A stretch of 64,000 nt of DNA from Deltaproteobacteria bacterium (lineage in GTDB: Bacteria > UBA10199 > JADFYH01), in NCBI GenBank assembly GCA_015233135.1, contig JADFYH010000007.1, forward strand, positions 1 to 64,000, in the 5' to 3' direction. The notes under the pieces were generated by a model, which did not search any database, had not been told where the DNA came from, and was given only the letters and a program-made list of their open reading frames with translations. Both the position numbers and the translations under genes were made by a program. Shown in pieces: positions 44,850 through 53,118 of the stretch; the stretch's first letter is position 1; the number at the start of each line of letters is the position of its first letter.

Positions 44850-46532
44850 CTACTCATCCGTCACACAACCCTCTGAAGCAGAGGATACCAATTTAATATA
44901 TTTATAAAGTGTCCCCTTCGAAACTTTGTAGGCAGGGGCTTTCCAGGCTCGAAGACGTTTTTCAATTTCTTGAGCATCCACTTTCAAATTGAGCACACGT
45001 TTCTCCGCATCAATTTCAATTTCATCTCCATTTTTGATCACAGCAAGCACCCCACCCACCTGGGCTTCCGGTGTAATGTGCCCTACCACAAAGCCGTGGG
45101 TTCCACCAGAAAAGCGGCCATCGGTAATTAAAGCCACATCGTTTCCCAACTCAGCCCCCATCACGAGTGCCGTCACCTTTAACATCTCCTGCATCCCTGG
45201 CCCACCTTTGGGGCCTTCGTAGCGAAGGACAATCGCATCGCCCTTTTTAATCTTCTTGGCGAGCAATGCCTCGCAGGCTTCCTCTTCACTCTCAAAGACG
45301 TTGGCTTTGCCCGTGAAGGACAAGCCTTCTTTCCCTGTAATCTTGGCCACGGATCCTTCAGGAGAAATATTTCCGTATAAAATCTGAAGATGCCCTGTTT
45401 TTTTAATGGGGTCCGACAAGGGAACAATCACCTTTTGATCCTCGGGCAAATCCGGACAAGTTTCCAGATTTTCAGCCAGGGTCTTTCCCGTAACGGTCAG
45501 GCAATCGCCATGTAAAAATCCTTCTTTGAGCAAAAGTTTTTGAACGGCAGGCACTCCACCCACTTTACATAAATCTTCCATCACATATTTCCCGCTGGGT
45601 TTAAGATCGGCAATAAAGGGCGTCTTGTCGCTGATGCGCTGAAAATCATCGAGGGTCAATTTGAGGCCCACCGATTTTGCAATGGCAATCATGTGCAACA
45701 CCGCATTGGTAGATCCTCCCAGGGCCATAACCATGGTGATGGCATTCTCCATGGATTTTTGGGTGATGATTTGAGAAGGGGTAATATTTTTTTCTAAAAG
45801 AACACGAATCGCAGCGCCCACGCGTTTTAAACACTCCTCTTTCTTTTCAGGGCTGGTGGCAGGATAAGAAGACGAATAAGGCAAACTCATCCCCAACGTT
45901 TCAATGGCCGAAGCCATGGTGTTGGCCGTGTACATGCCGCCGCAAGCGCCTGCGCCGGGACAGGCATGTTGCAATACCCCTTTCAATTCTTTTTCGTCGA
46001 TTTTGCCAGCCACATATTCGCCTAAGCCTTCAAAGGCCGAAACAATATCCAAAATTTTATCATGAAATTTTCCCGGGCTGATGGTCCCACCATAAACCAT
46101 GATGGAGGGACGATTGAGGCGTCCCACCGCAATGATAGACCCAGGCATATTTTTGTCACAACCCACCACCGAGATATTGGCGTCATACCAATGCGCGGCC
46201 ATCACGGTTTCGATCGAGTCCGCAATAATTTCTCGCGATTGCAAAGAGAAATTCATCCCTTCAGTCCCCATCGAAATTCCATCACTCACTCCAATAGAAT
46301 GGAAAATCAAACCCACCAGACCGGCATCCGTGCAACTCTGCTTGCAGAGTTTCGCCAAATCGTTCAGATGCATGTTACAGGTGTTTCCCTCATAACCTGT
46401 AGAGGCAATGCCGATAAAAGGTTTAGCCAGGTCTTCTTCGGTCAGCCCAAGGCCATAAAGCATGGCCTGGGAGGCGGGTTGGTTTTTATCTTGGGTGAGA
46501 CGGGAACTGTATTTGTTTAAAATTTTAGACAT
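44850..46532 (-). CDS. ilvD: Dihydroxy-acid dehydratase
   Basis: IlvD dehydrates dihydroxy-acids to 2-keto acids for valine, isoleucine and pantothenate. The 560-residue product has [29 protein letters not shown], the cluster cysteine region [32 protein letters not shown] and [22 protein letters not shown] 46532 follows GAGG by five bases. Neither ilvC nor ilvB is in the window. Confidence 0.97.
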   Translation of the reverse strand: MSKILNKYSSRLTQDKNQPASQAMLYGLGLTEEDLAKPFIGIASTGYEGNTCNMHLNDLAKLCKQSCTDAGLVGLIFHSIGVSDGISMGTEGMNFSLQSREIIADSIETVMAAHWYDANISVVGCDKNMPGSIIAVGRLNRPSIMVYGGTISPGKFHDKILDIVSAFEGLGEYVAGKIDEKELKGVLQHACPGAGACGGMYTANTMASAIETLGMSLPYSSSYPATSPEKKEECLKRVGAAIRVLLEKNITPSQIITQKSMENAITMVMALGGSTNAVLHMIAIAKSVGLKLTLDDFQRISDKTPFIADLKPSGKYVMEDLCKVGGVPAVQKLLLKEGFLHGDCLTVTGKTLAENLETCPDLPEDQKVIVPLSDPIKKTGHLQILYGNISPEGSVAKITGKEGLSFTGKANVFESEEEACEALLAKKIKKGDAIVLRYEGPKGGPGMQEMLKVTALVMGAELGNDVALITDGRFSGGTHGFVVGHITPEAQVGGVLAVIKNGDEIEIDAEKRVLNLKVDAQEIEKRLRAWKAPAYKVSKGTLYKYIKLVSSASEGCVTDE

Positions 46533-46553
46533 CACTTCCTCTTGGTTTAAATA

Positions 46554-46847
46554 TTATTTAACTCTTTGTTTCCAATACGCTTCACTGCGTTTGAAATGAA
46601 ATACGCCAAGGACTGTAAGAAGATTGTCCTGGCTAGAATAAAAAATTTGATAGGGAAATCTATCTAGAAAAACTCGATAAACATTTTTGTAAAATTTTTG
46701 AAACAGAAAAGGATTCCTGGCAATTAGATTCAGTTTAGCCTCAAAGGCAATAAGAAAACTTTTACCCAAACCAAGACGCTGCGATTCGTACCAGCTATAA
46801 ATTTCTAATAAATCTTTTTCAGCAGAGGCTTTTAATTTAATTTTCAC
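46554..46847 (-). CDS. RelE/ParE-family toxin
   Basis: The 97-residue product KIKLKASAEKDLLEIYSWYESQRLGLG with FPYQIFYSSQDNLLTVLGVFHFKR fits the RelE/ParE fold. ParE poisons gyrase and RelE cleaves mRNA; which applies is unknown. It starts at GTG 46847 and overlaps the antitoxin end by 11 bases. Confidence 0.85.
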   Translation of the reverse strand: MKIKLKASAEKDLLEIYSWYESQRLGLGKSFLIAFEAKLNLIARNPFLFQKFYKNVYRVFLDRFPYQIFYSSQDNLLTVLGVFHFKRSEAYWKQRVK

Positions 46848-47058
46848 CTTTAATCCTCTGCTTTACTTCCTCCCAGCTCGAACCTTCCTCAGGATACATT
46901 TCATGCTCTGCAATGCGTCTATCTAATTCTTCTTTTTGTGAAGCGCTTAAAGGAAATTCTTCGGAGTGCTCTGCAATTTCATCCCAGAGATCTTCCACAA
47001 GCTGAATTTTTTCAGCCGTACTTAAGTTTTCCAAATGATACAAATGAGTAGATCTCAT
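46837..47058 (-). CDS. Addiction module antitoxin (TIGR02574-like)
   Basis: The 73-residue product has LSTAEKIQLVEDLWDEIA and LSASQKEELDRRIAEHEMYPEEG-type sequence followed by SSWEEVKQRI. This matches the small antitoxin family paired with RelE/ParE toxins. ATG 47058 is used. It is the first gene of the pair. Confidence 0.85.
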   Translation of the reverse strand: MRSTHLYHLENLSTAEKIQLVEDLWDEIAEHSEEFPLSASQKEELDRRIAEHEMYPEEGSSWEEVKQRIKGEN

Positions 47059-47163
47059 AAAAAGTCCTAAAATAAAGGGGTTCCCGTTTCAAAAGCCAAA
47101 CTTGTTATTGCTAATTTTTTTCAGAAAATCTAGCAGATTTTTACCAGGAGTCGGTGTCGCGAA

Positions 47164-47363
47164 TTATTCCAATTCTTTTGCTGTTTTGATCCAACCTGCC
47201 ATCGCCTGCTTAACATTTTTTAAGGCCTGAATTTCTGTCTTCCCGTGAGACATGCATCCATCCAGTTCTGGCACAGTGCCACATAAATGTCGTCTTCTGG
47301 ATCCCAAATAATATTGATTTTATATTTATTTTTCGTATCTACTGTCTTTTCAAAAGAGGACAT
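47164..47363 (-). pseudogene. Frameshifted HicB antitoxin relic
   Basis: Reading from ATG 47363, the frame gives YKINIIWDPEDDIYVA, the HicB start. A single missing base near 47288 shifts the rest, and the next frame continues TVPELDGCMSHGKTEIQALKNVKQAMAGW to a stop at 47164-47166. Together they give a normal 65-residue HicB. No hicA lies beside it. A sequencing indel is an alternative. Confidence 0.7.
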
Positions 47364-47413
47364 AAATTTTACTTCAACCCAACACAGTCATATAAGTCAA
47401 TAACTTGATATTT

Positions 47414-48064
47414 ATGCAAGAAATTCTCGAAATCATTCCCGTTGGGCCCTTTCAATGCAATTGCATTATCCTGGGAGACCCTCAAACCAAAGAAGCCATC
47501 GTGATTGATCCCGGAGATGAAGTGGAAGCGATTTTGGACCGCGTCAAAAAACATGGGCTCTGCGTCAAAAATATTTTACACACGCACACCCACATTGATC
47601 ACATCGGCGGCACCACTGCCTTGCAAAAGGCCACCAACGCCCGTGTGATGCTGCACAAGGCAGATCTCCCTCTTTATGAAAAAATGGACATGCAAGGCAG
47701 GTTTTTAGGACTTCCTCCCAGCAAAATTCAAACACCCGTGGCCCCAGATGAATTTTTGAAGGAGGGCCAGCAAATCGAGGCGGGAAACATCCGAGGGACA
47801 GTTCTCCACACGCCAGGCCACACCCCCGGTTCTTGCGGATTTTACTTTCCTCACCTCGATCAAAAAGGGATTTTGTTTCCCGGCGACACTTTATTTGCAG
47901 GCAGCATTGGTCGCACCGATTTATGGCAGGGGGATTACGATCAGGAAATTCAATCCATCAAAAAGAAATATTTAATCTTGCCTGATCAAACTATTGTAGT
48001 TCCAGGACATGGCCCCAACACCAATATTGGACAGGAAAAACAGAGCAACCCTTTTTTAAATTAA
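47414..48064 (+). CDS. Metallo-beta-lactamase fold hydrolase (glyoxalase II-like)
   Basis: This 216-residue MBL-fold enzyme has VDPGDE, the metal motif HTHTHIDHIGG, then HTPGHTPGSCGF, FPGDTLFAGSIGRTDL and VVPGHGPNT. It resembles the glyoxalase II/YcbL group of thioester hydrolases. ATG 47414 is preferred over an in-frame TTG at 47405. gshA in this window would supply glutathione if it is glyoxalase II, but substrate is inferred. Confidence 0.88.
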   Translation: MQEILEIIPVGPFQCNCIILGDPQTKEAIVIDPGDEVEAILDRVKKHGLCVKNILHTHTHIDHIGGTTALQKATNARVMLHKADLPLYEKMDMQGRFLGLPPSKIQTPVAPDEFLKEGQQIEAGNIRGTVLHTPGHTPGSCGFYFPHLDQKGILFPGDTLFAGSIGRTDLWQGDYDQEIQSIKKKYLILPDQTIVVPGHGPNTNIGQEKQSNPFLN

Positions 48065-48072
48065 GAAACTAT

Positions 48073-48208
48073 CTTGAGTTCCGCAGATTTTAAGAATCAT
48101 TTTTTGCTCATTCTTGGCAAGTACCCATCTATAAAGCATTTCCCCTCTCCCCTCAAGGGAGAGAGGACTTTTCAGAGTGGCTTCTTACTAAAATCTGCGG
48201 AACTCAAG
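48073..48208. mobile_element. MITE-like element with 19-bp inverted ends
   Basis: CTTGAGTTCCGCAGATTTT (48073-48091) and its exact reverse complement (48190-48208) flank a 98-base interior with no gene. A CCCTCTCC repeat copy lies inside (48142-48167). The 136-base length, perfect ends and lack of coding sequence resemble a miniature inverted-repeat transposable element. No target duplication or matching transposase is visible. Confidence 0.65.
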
Positions 48209-48361
48209 CTGGTAAGTTAAATCTTATTCCCCTCTATTTTCGTGGCTGAAAAAAAATTAGATCCTGGTATAGGACTCGTCGGTGGAGTAACGGATCAAAA
48301 CTTGTGGTACCCACTTTTTAATACCTTCATCGATTACCTTATTGAATTGTACCAAAGCACA
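48209..48361. other. Gap with a doubtful short frame
   Basis: A frame begins at GTG 48242 (VAEKKLDPGIGLVGG and onward) but runs into the cytochrome gene on the opposite strand. It has no ribosome-binding site or recognisable homology. It may be a relic; I do not call it a gene. Confidence 0.3.
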
Positions 48362-48712
48362 TTACTTCAATGTCCTAACATAAGCCACCACATTGGCAAT
48401 ATCTGCATCCGAAAGAACGCCAGCCCAAGGCGCCATCATGGCTGAAAATCCGTTGGCGGCTCCACCATTTTTGATTACTGCACTCAGTTGGGCATTCGTC
48501 CTTTTACTCATATAGGCCTGATCCGTAAAATTTCTGGGTTTTGGATTGAGTACGGCCGCTGCAGGCCCATCCCCTTTCCCACTAGACCCATGACAGGGGG
48601 CACAGTTCTGATCAAACTTGGCCTTTCCCGCAGCTACATCAGCAGTCTTCTCACAGGAAATACTAAAACTGACCACCCCCACTATTAAAAAACTCAGAAT
48701 AATTTTTTTCAT
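48362..48712 (-). CDS. Cytochrome c class I lipoprotein
   Basis: The 116-residue product has a signal peptide ending at a lipobox-like SISC. The heme motif CAPCH lies at about residues 37-41 and a likely axial methionine in FSAMMAPWAG. It is a small periplasmic or membrane-tethered electron carrier. AGGAGG lies before ATG 48712. The partner oxidase is not in the window. Confidence 0.88.
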   Translation of the reverse strand: MKKIILSFLIVGVVSFSISCEKTADVAAGKAKFDQNCAPCHGSSGKGDGPAAAVLNPKPRNFTDQAYMSKRTNAQLSAVIKNGGAANGFSAMMAPWAGVLSDADIANVVAYVRTLK

Positions 48713-48803
48713 AAATTTCCTCCTTCTGTGATTTTTTTTGCCTCCTAAATCCCGTTGCCGTCAAGAGCCAACCTAGCTTTTAGTTTTAAACAAGGAAACT
48801 GTC

Positions 48804-48852
48804 TTGACACACCCAACATCCCAAGTTAGTGCGCGCACTGAATAGTCATTCA
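48804..48852 (+). promoter_or_regulatory. fadA promoter with FadR-like operator
   Basis: TTGACA (48804-48809) is a -35 box. With a 17-base spacer the -10 would be TAGTGC (48827-48832), a weak match. A 12-base palindrome AGTGCGCGCACT covers 48828-48839. Overlapping it, 48835-48852 matches TGAATGAnTAnTCATTCA, the consensus reported for TetR-type FadR of Bacillus, at 13 of 16 fixed positions with a perfect right half. Repression relieved by acyl-CoA is inferred. Confidence 0.55.
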
Positions 48853-48871
48853 TTTTTTATGGAGGATCCCT

Positions 48872-50023
48872 ATGAAACAATTGCAAGATGTAGTCATCGT
48901 CAGTGCGGTGCGTTCCCCTATGGGCCGTGCCAATAAGGGTAATTTTATTAATCTGAGAATCGACGACCTGGGTGCTGCGGTCGTAAAAGAAGCGGTGGCT
49001 CGGGTGAAGAACCTGAATCCCAACGAGATTGAAGATGTCGTTGTGGGTTGTGCGATGCCCGAGGGTGAGCAAGGTATGAACGTGGCCCGTAACATCAGTT
49101 TCCTGGCAGGCCTTCCCATTACTGCTTCGGCTGTCACGGTAAATCGTTTCTGTGCTTCTTCTTTACAAGCGATTATGGATGCCGCGCGAGCCATTATGGT
49201 GGGCGATGGCGAGGTGTTTGTGGCGGCGGGGGTCGAAAGCATGTCTCATGTGCCTATGGGGGGCTTCAATCCTTCTTTAAATCCAAAACTCATGCAGGCC
49301 GGTATGCCTGAGGCCTATATCAGCATGGGAATTACAGCAGAGAACGTGGCTGAAAAATATAAGATCACCCGTCAGGCTATGGATGAATTCGCTGCAGAGA
49401 GTCATCAAAAAGCAGTCGCGGCCATCAAAGCCGGCAAATTTAAAAACGAAATTGTGGGCATTGATGTGAATGGAAAATTGGTGATCGAAGACGAAGGTCC
49501 TCGCGCCGACTCTACGCTTGAAAAACTCTCCACCTTAAAACCCGTGTTCAAAAAAGAGGGTTCTGTCACCGCTGGAAACTCTTCTCCTCTTACTGACGGT
49601 GCCGCCGCAGTGGTGCTGATGAGTGCAGAAAGAGCAAAGGCCTTGGGGATTAAACCCCTGGCTCGTATCCATGCGATGGCCGTTGCCGGTTGTGCCCCAG
49701 AGCTGATGGGGATTGGACCTGTGCCTGCGGTTCAGAAAGTTTTAAAGCGTGCCGGAAAAACCGTAAATGACATTGATATTGTAGAACTCAATGAGGCCTT
49801 TGCCGCGCAAGGGCTGGCCGTATTGCATGAATTGGGAATCGATAGAAAAAGAGTAAACCCCAACGGAGGTGCCATTGCTCTAGGACATCCTCTAGGATGC
49901 TCCGGTGCCCGTATTATGGCAACCCTGGTCAACGACCTCTTCACCTATGATAAAAAATGGGGCTTGGAGACTATGTGTATTGGGGGTGGCCAAGGGGCTG
50001 CTTGCATTATTGAGAGGCTTTAA
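48872..50023 (+). CDS. fadA: Acetyl-CoA acyltransferase (thiolase)
   Basis: This 383-residue thiolase cleaves 3-ketoacyl-CoA to acetyl-CoA and a shortened acyl-CoA. It has [12 protein letters not shown] with the nucleophilic cysteine, the [10 protein letters not shown] segment, [16 protein letters not shown] with the histidine and the terminal [13 protein letters not shown] with the second cysteine. GGAGGA lies before ATG 48872. It precedes fadN. Confidence 0.96.
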   Translation: MKQLQDVVIVSAVRSPMGRANKGNFINLRIDDLGAAVVKEAVARVKNLNPNEIEDVVVGCAMPEGEQGMNVARNISFLAGLPITASAVTVNRFCASSLQAIMDAARAIMVGDGEVFVAAGVESMSHVPMGGFNPSLNPKLMQAGMPEAYISMGITAENVAEKYKITRQAMDEFAAESHQKAVAAIKAGKFKNEIVGIDVNGKLVIEDEGPRADSTLEKLSTLKPVFKKEGSVTAGNSSPLTDGAAAVVLMSAERAKALGIKPLARIHAMAVAGCAPELMGIGPVPAVQKVLKRAGKTVNDIDIVELNEAFAAQGLAVLHELGIDRKRVNPNGGAIALGHPLGCSGARIMATLVNDLFTYDKKWGLETMCIGGGQGAACIIERL

Positions 50024-50045
50024 TTGTCGTTTTAACTCCTAATCT

Positions 50046-50143
50046 CCTCCTCTTAAGCTAAGAGGAGGTCGGGAGGAGTTATGATCAAGTGGATTCCAAT
50101 TGGCCATAACACCCCCCCATCCCCCTCTTAGCTTAAGAGGGGG
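50046..50143. repeat. Two inverted CCTCTTAAGC palindromes between fadA and fadN
   Basis: CCTCCTCTTA-AGC-TAAGAGGAGG (50046-50068) and CCCCCTCTTA-GCT-TAAGAGGGGG (50121-50143) each have 10-base arms. Their cores are inverse to each other, so both can fold singly or as one long hairpin. They lie in the fadA-fadN gap and may be processing sites. Confidence 0.65.
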
Positions 50144-50172
50144 GGATTAATGAAATAAAGAGGTCTATTCAT

Positions 50173-52605
50173 ATGACACAAATTAAAAAAGTAGGCGTAC
50201 TCGGTGCAGGCGTCATGGGGCATGGAATTGCCGCTCATCTTGCGGGCGCTGGAATTTCCAGTTTGCTCCTGGATATTGTCCCTCCCCAATTTACCGAGGA
50301 AGATGCAAAGCTGGGGCTCAAACCATCCGATGCAAAATTTAGAAATAAATTTGCCTTGGCCGGAATTGAGGCCATCAAAAAATCAAAACCTTCTGTCATC
50401 TATTCGCAACGCGATTTAAAGCTCATTACTCCCGGAAACTTTGAAGACGATTGGAATCAATTAAGAGACTGCGATTGGATTGTGGAAGTCGTTGTAGAAC
50501 GCCTGGACATCAAGCAAAAGGTATTTGCGCGGGTGGAAGAAGTGATGAAAGACAGCACCATCATCAGCTCAAACACTTCGGGAATTTTGCTCAAGGCCAT
50601 GGCGGAAGGTCGTTCCGAAAAATTCAGAAAGAATTTTTTACTCACCCACTTTTTTAATCCGGTTCGCTATCTCAAATTGGTGGAACTGGTTTCCTCGAAA
50701 GACACCAAGCCCGAAGTCATCAGCACCATGGTGCACTTTCTGGAAGATGTGCTGGGCAAAGGCGTGGTGTATGCGAAAGATACGCCCAATTTTATTGCCA
50801 ACCGCATTGGAACCTTCGCCTTCATGAGTGGCTTTAAAAATGTCATTGGGGGCGGCTACACCATTGAAGAGGCCGATAAAATTCTGGGCCCTGCACTCGG
50901 CAAACCCAAATCGGCCATGTTTAGAACCGCCGATCTGGTGGGCATCGATACCCTGGCCCATGTAGTTCAGAACAACTACGATGGCTGTCCCGACGACGAT
51001 TCCCGCGAGTTCTTTAAGATGCCTGAAGTGGTCAATAAAATGATCGCCAACAAATGGCTGGGCGATAAGACCAAGCAGGGTTTTTTCAAGAAAACGAAAA
51101 ATGCAGCGGGCAAAACGGAACTCCTCTCCTTCGATTTGAAGACAGGCGATTACCGACCCAAACAAAAAGTGGAAATTGAATCGATTGGCGCGGTGAAAGA
51201 TATTGAAGATGTTCGTGCACGCGTCAAGGCCTTCATCAACAGTAAAGACCGAGGCGGAGAGTTGGCCTGGAAAGTCACACGAGACACCTTGATTTATGCC
51301 GCCAAACGAATTCCTGAAATAGCCGATGACATTGTGAACGTCGACAATGCCATGAAATGGGGTTTCAACTGGGATATTGGACCTTTTGAAGTGCTCGATG
51401 CCTTGGGCCTGAAAGAAGTGGCCGATCGAATTGCGAAGGACGGCCTGGAAGTCCCTCCCCTCTTCAAACAAGTGTTGGAAAAAGGCGAGGGCAAATTCTA
51501 CAAGCGCGAAAAAGGGAACACTTTGTATTTTGAGTTGAAGAGTAACAGCCATAAAGCGATCCCCAAAAAAGCAAATGTGTTGTTCTTAAAAGATATTAAA
51601 GAACAGACCAAGGTACTGGCCAGCAATGATTCTGCCTCGCTGATTGACATTGGCGATGGGGTCATCTGCCTCGAATTCCACTCCAAAATGAACGCCATCG
51701 ATGCCGACATCGGCCAGATGGGTCTCAAGGGTTTGGAAATCATCAAGCAAGAGGGTTACAAGGGAATGGTGATTACCAACGAAGGCCAAAACTTCTCGGT
51801 AGGGGCCAACCTGATGATGTTGTGGTTGGAATCTCAGCAGAAAAACTGGAGCAACATCGAAAAGATGGTGAAAGATTTTCAAGACCTCTGCATGGCCTTC
51901 AAATATTCTTCCAAACCTATTGTCGCTGCCCCTTTCGGCATGACCCTGGGTGGCGGTTGTGAAGTGTGTATGGGTTCTGACGCCGTTCGTGCCTATGCCG
52001 AAACTTACATTGGTTTGGTGGAAGTAGGCGCGGGGCTTATCCCAGGCGGTGGTGGATGTAAAAACATGTTACTCAATTCGGAAGCTTCACTTCGTCGCAA
52101 AGGCCAGAAGGTATGGGCCTCTCAAGGCGATGGAGGGCCTTTCCCCAAGGTACAGAAATCCTTTGAAAAAATCGGCTTCGCCAAAGTGGCCACCTCTGCC
52201 AAAGAAGGCATTGAGTTTGATTATCTGAAACCTACAGATAAAATCACCTTGAACAAAGACAGTTTGTTGTTTGATGCCAAACAGGATGTTTTGGAACTGG
52301 CTAAAAATTATGTACAAGGCACACCCAGAGAAGACATTCTGGTCCCCGGCGTGGGGGGTAAAATGGCCATGCTCTCAGCCATTCGAGGATTCATCCTTCA
52401 AGGGATGATTTCCGAACACGACGGATTAATCGCAGAACAGCTAGCTCACGTCTTCTGCGGGGGAGATGTCCCTACCCAGCGTTTGATGAGTGAACAAAAT
52501 ATTCTGGATTTGGAACGTGAGGCCTTCTTGCGTTTGTGTGGCACTGAGAAATCACAGGCCAGAATGCAATCGCTGCTGATGACGGGAAAGCCGTTGAGGA
52601 ATTAA
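50173..52605 (+). CDS. fadN: 3-Hydroxyacyl-CoA dehydrogenase/enoyl-CoA hydratase, FadN type
   Basis: This 810-residue protein has the dehydrogenase first (GVLGAGVMGHGIAAHLAGAG, then FFNPVRYLKLVELV) and the enoyl-CoA hydratase last (FSVGANLMMLW, LGGGCEVCM, GLVEVGAGLIPGGGG). That order is opposite to FadB/FadJ and matches the FadN group. AAAGAGG lies upstream of ATG 50173. With fadA it completes three beta-oxidation steps; the first is likely the 57.7 kb dehydrogenase. Confidence 0.95.
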   Translation: MTQIKKVGVLGAGVMGHGIAAHLAGAGISSLLLDIVPPQFTEEDAKLGLKPSDAKFRNKFALAGIEAIKKSKPSVIYSQRDLKLITPGNFEDDWNQLRDCDWIVEVVVERLDIKQKVFARVEEVMKDSTIISSNTSGILLKAMAEGRSEKFRKNFLLTHFFNPVRYLKLVELVSSKDTKPEVISTMVHFLEDVLGKGVVYAKDTPNFIANRIGTFAFMSGFKNVIGGGYTIEEADKILGPALGKPKSAMFRTADLVGIDTLAHVVQNNYDGCPDDDSREFFKMPEVVNKMIANKWLGDKTKQGFFKKTKNAAGKTELLSFDLKTGDYRPKQKVEIESIGAVKDIEDVRARVKAFINSKDRGGELAWKVTRDTLIYAAKRIPEIADDIVNVDNAMKWGFNWDIGPFEVLDALGLKEVADRIAKDGLEVPPLFKQVLEKGEGKFYKREKGNTLYFELKSNSHKAIPKKANVLFLKDIKEQTKVLASNDSASLIDIGDGVICLEFHSKMNAIDADIGQMGLKGLEIIKQEGYKGMVITNEGQNFSVGANLMMLWLESQQKNWSNIEKMVKDFQDLCMAFKYSSKPIVAAPFGMTLGGGCEVCMGSDAVRAYAETYIGLVEVGAGLIPGGGGCKNMLLNSEASLRRKGQKVWASQGDGGPFPKVQKSFEKIGFAKVATSAKEGIEFDYLKPTDKITLNKDSLLFDAKQDVLELAKNYVQGTPREDILVPGVGGKMAMLSAIRGFILQGMISEHDGLIAEQLAHVFCGGDVPTQRLMSEQNILDLEREAFLRLCGTEKSQARMQSLLMTGKPLRN

Positions 52606-52628
52606 TTCGTGATACGCGTAATATCAAA

Positions 52629-52660
52629 AAAAACGCTCCAATTTCTGGGGCGTTTTTTTT
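52629..52660. terminator. Bidirectional terminator between fadN and hemerythrin
   Basis: CGCTCC (52634-52639) and GGGGCG (52647-52652) pair across a 7-base loop with one G-T pair. An A-run lies before the stem and a T-run after it, so the hairpin can end transcription in both directions: fadN from the left and the hemerythrin operon from the right. Confidence 0.85.
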
Positions 52661-52683
52661 TAGACTTTCTGAATTTGACTCGG

Positions 52684-53091
52684 CTATACAATTCCCTTGC
52701 TGTTCATTTGAGCAAAAGATTTTTTATCCGATTTTAGAATATGAGTGGTCAGCCAATTTCTAAAAAATTCCATGATGTTAGGATTAATCGTGACTCCCCC
52801 TTCCCTAAACTTCTTCTGATAGGCAAGAATCTCCTTCACAAGCTGTTTGTGCTCAGCAATGTGAGCCAAATAGTCTGAACATTCAGCCTGGTGCATGAAC
52901 AGATCTTCGTCCTCAAAATGAGCTGCAGTGTGGGTAATAAGTTCCTGGAGGATTTTATCCAGGACCGGTCGCCCTTTGCCTGTCAACATGGCATCGTTCA
53001 ACTCGTTGACGAAACCGACCAGTTTTTTATGCTGTTCGTCGATTGACTTGACGCCAACACTATATTCTGAATTCCATACAATAAGAGCCAT
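52684..53091 (-). CDS. Bacteriohemerythrin
   Basis: This 135-residue protein binds oxygen at a di-iron site. Ligands fit DEQHKKL, THTAAHFEDEDLFM, HIAEHKQL and THILKSD (HxxxE, HxxxH and HxxxxD pattern). It may sense or buffer oxygen. AAGGAAAG lies before ATG 53091. It follows the kinase gene by 27 bases and ends before the shared terminator. Confidence 0.93.
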   Translation of the reverse strand: MALIVWNSEYSVGVKSIDEQHKKLVGFVNELNDAMLTGKGRPVLDKILQELITHTAAHFEDEDLFMHQAECSDYLAHIAEHKQLVKEILAYQKKFREGGVTINPNIMEFFRNWLTTHILKSDKKSFAQMNSKGIV

Positions 53092-53118
53092 ATAAAAACT
53101 TTCCTTGCTTTGCCCTTG

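Noticed and set aside
48242-48445. 67-codon frame as a gene
   Set aside because: It overlaps the cytochrome gene on the opposite strand, lacks a ribosome-binding site and matches nothing I know.
50638-51552. 304-codon frame opposite fadN
   Set aside because: Antisense artefact of a long gene with biased third positions.
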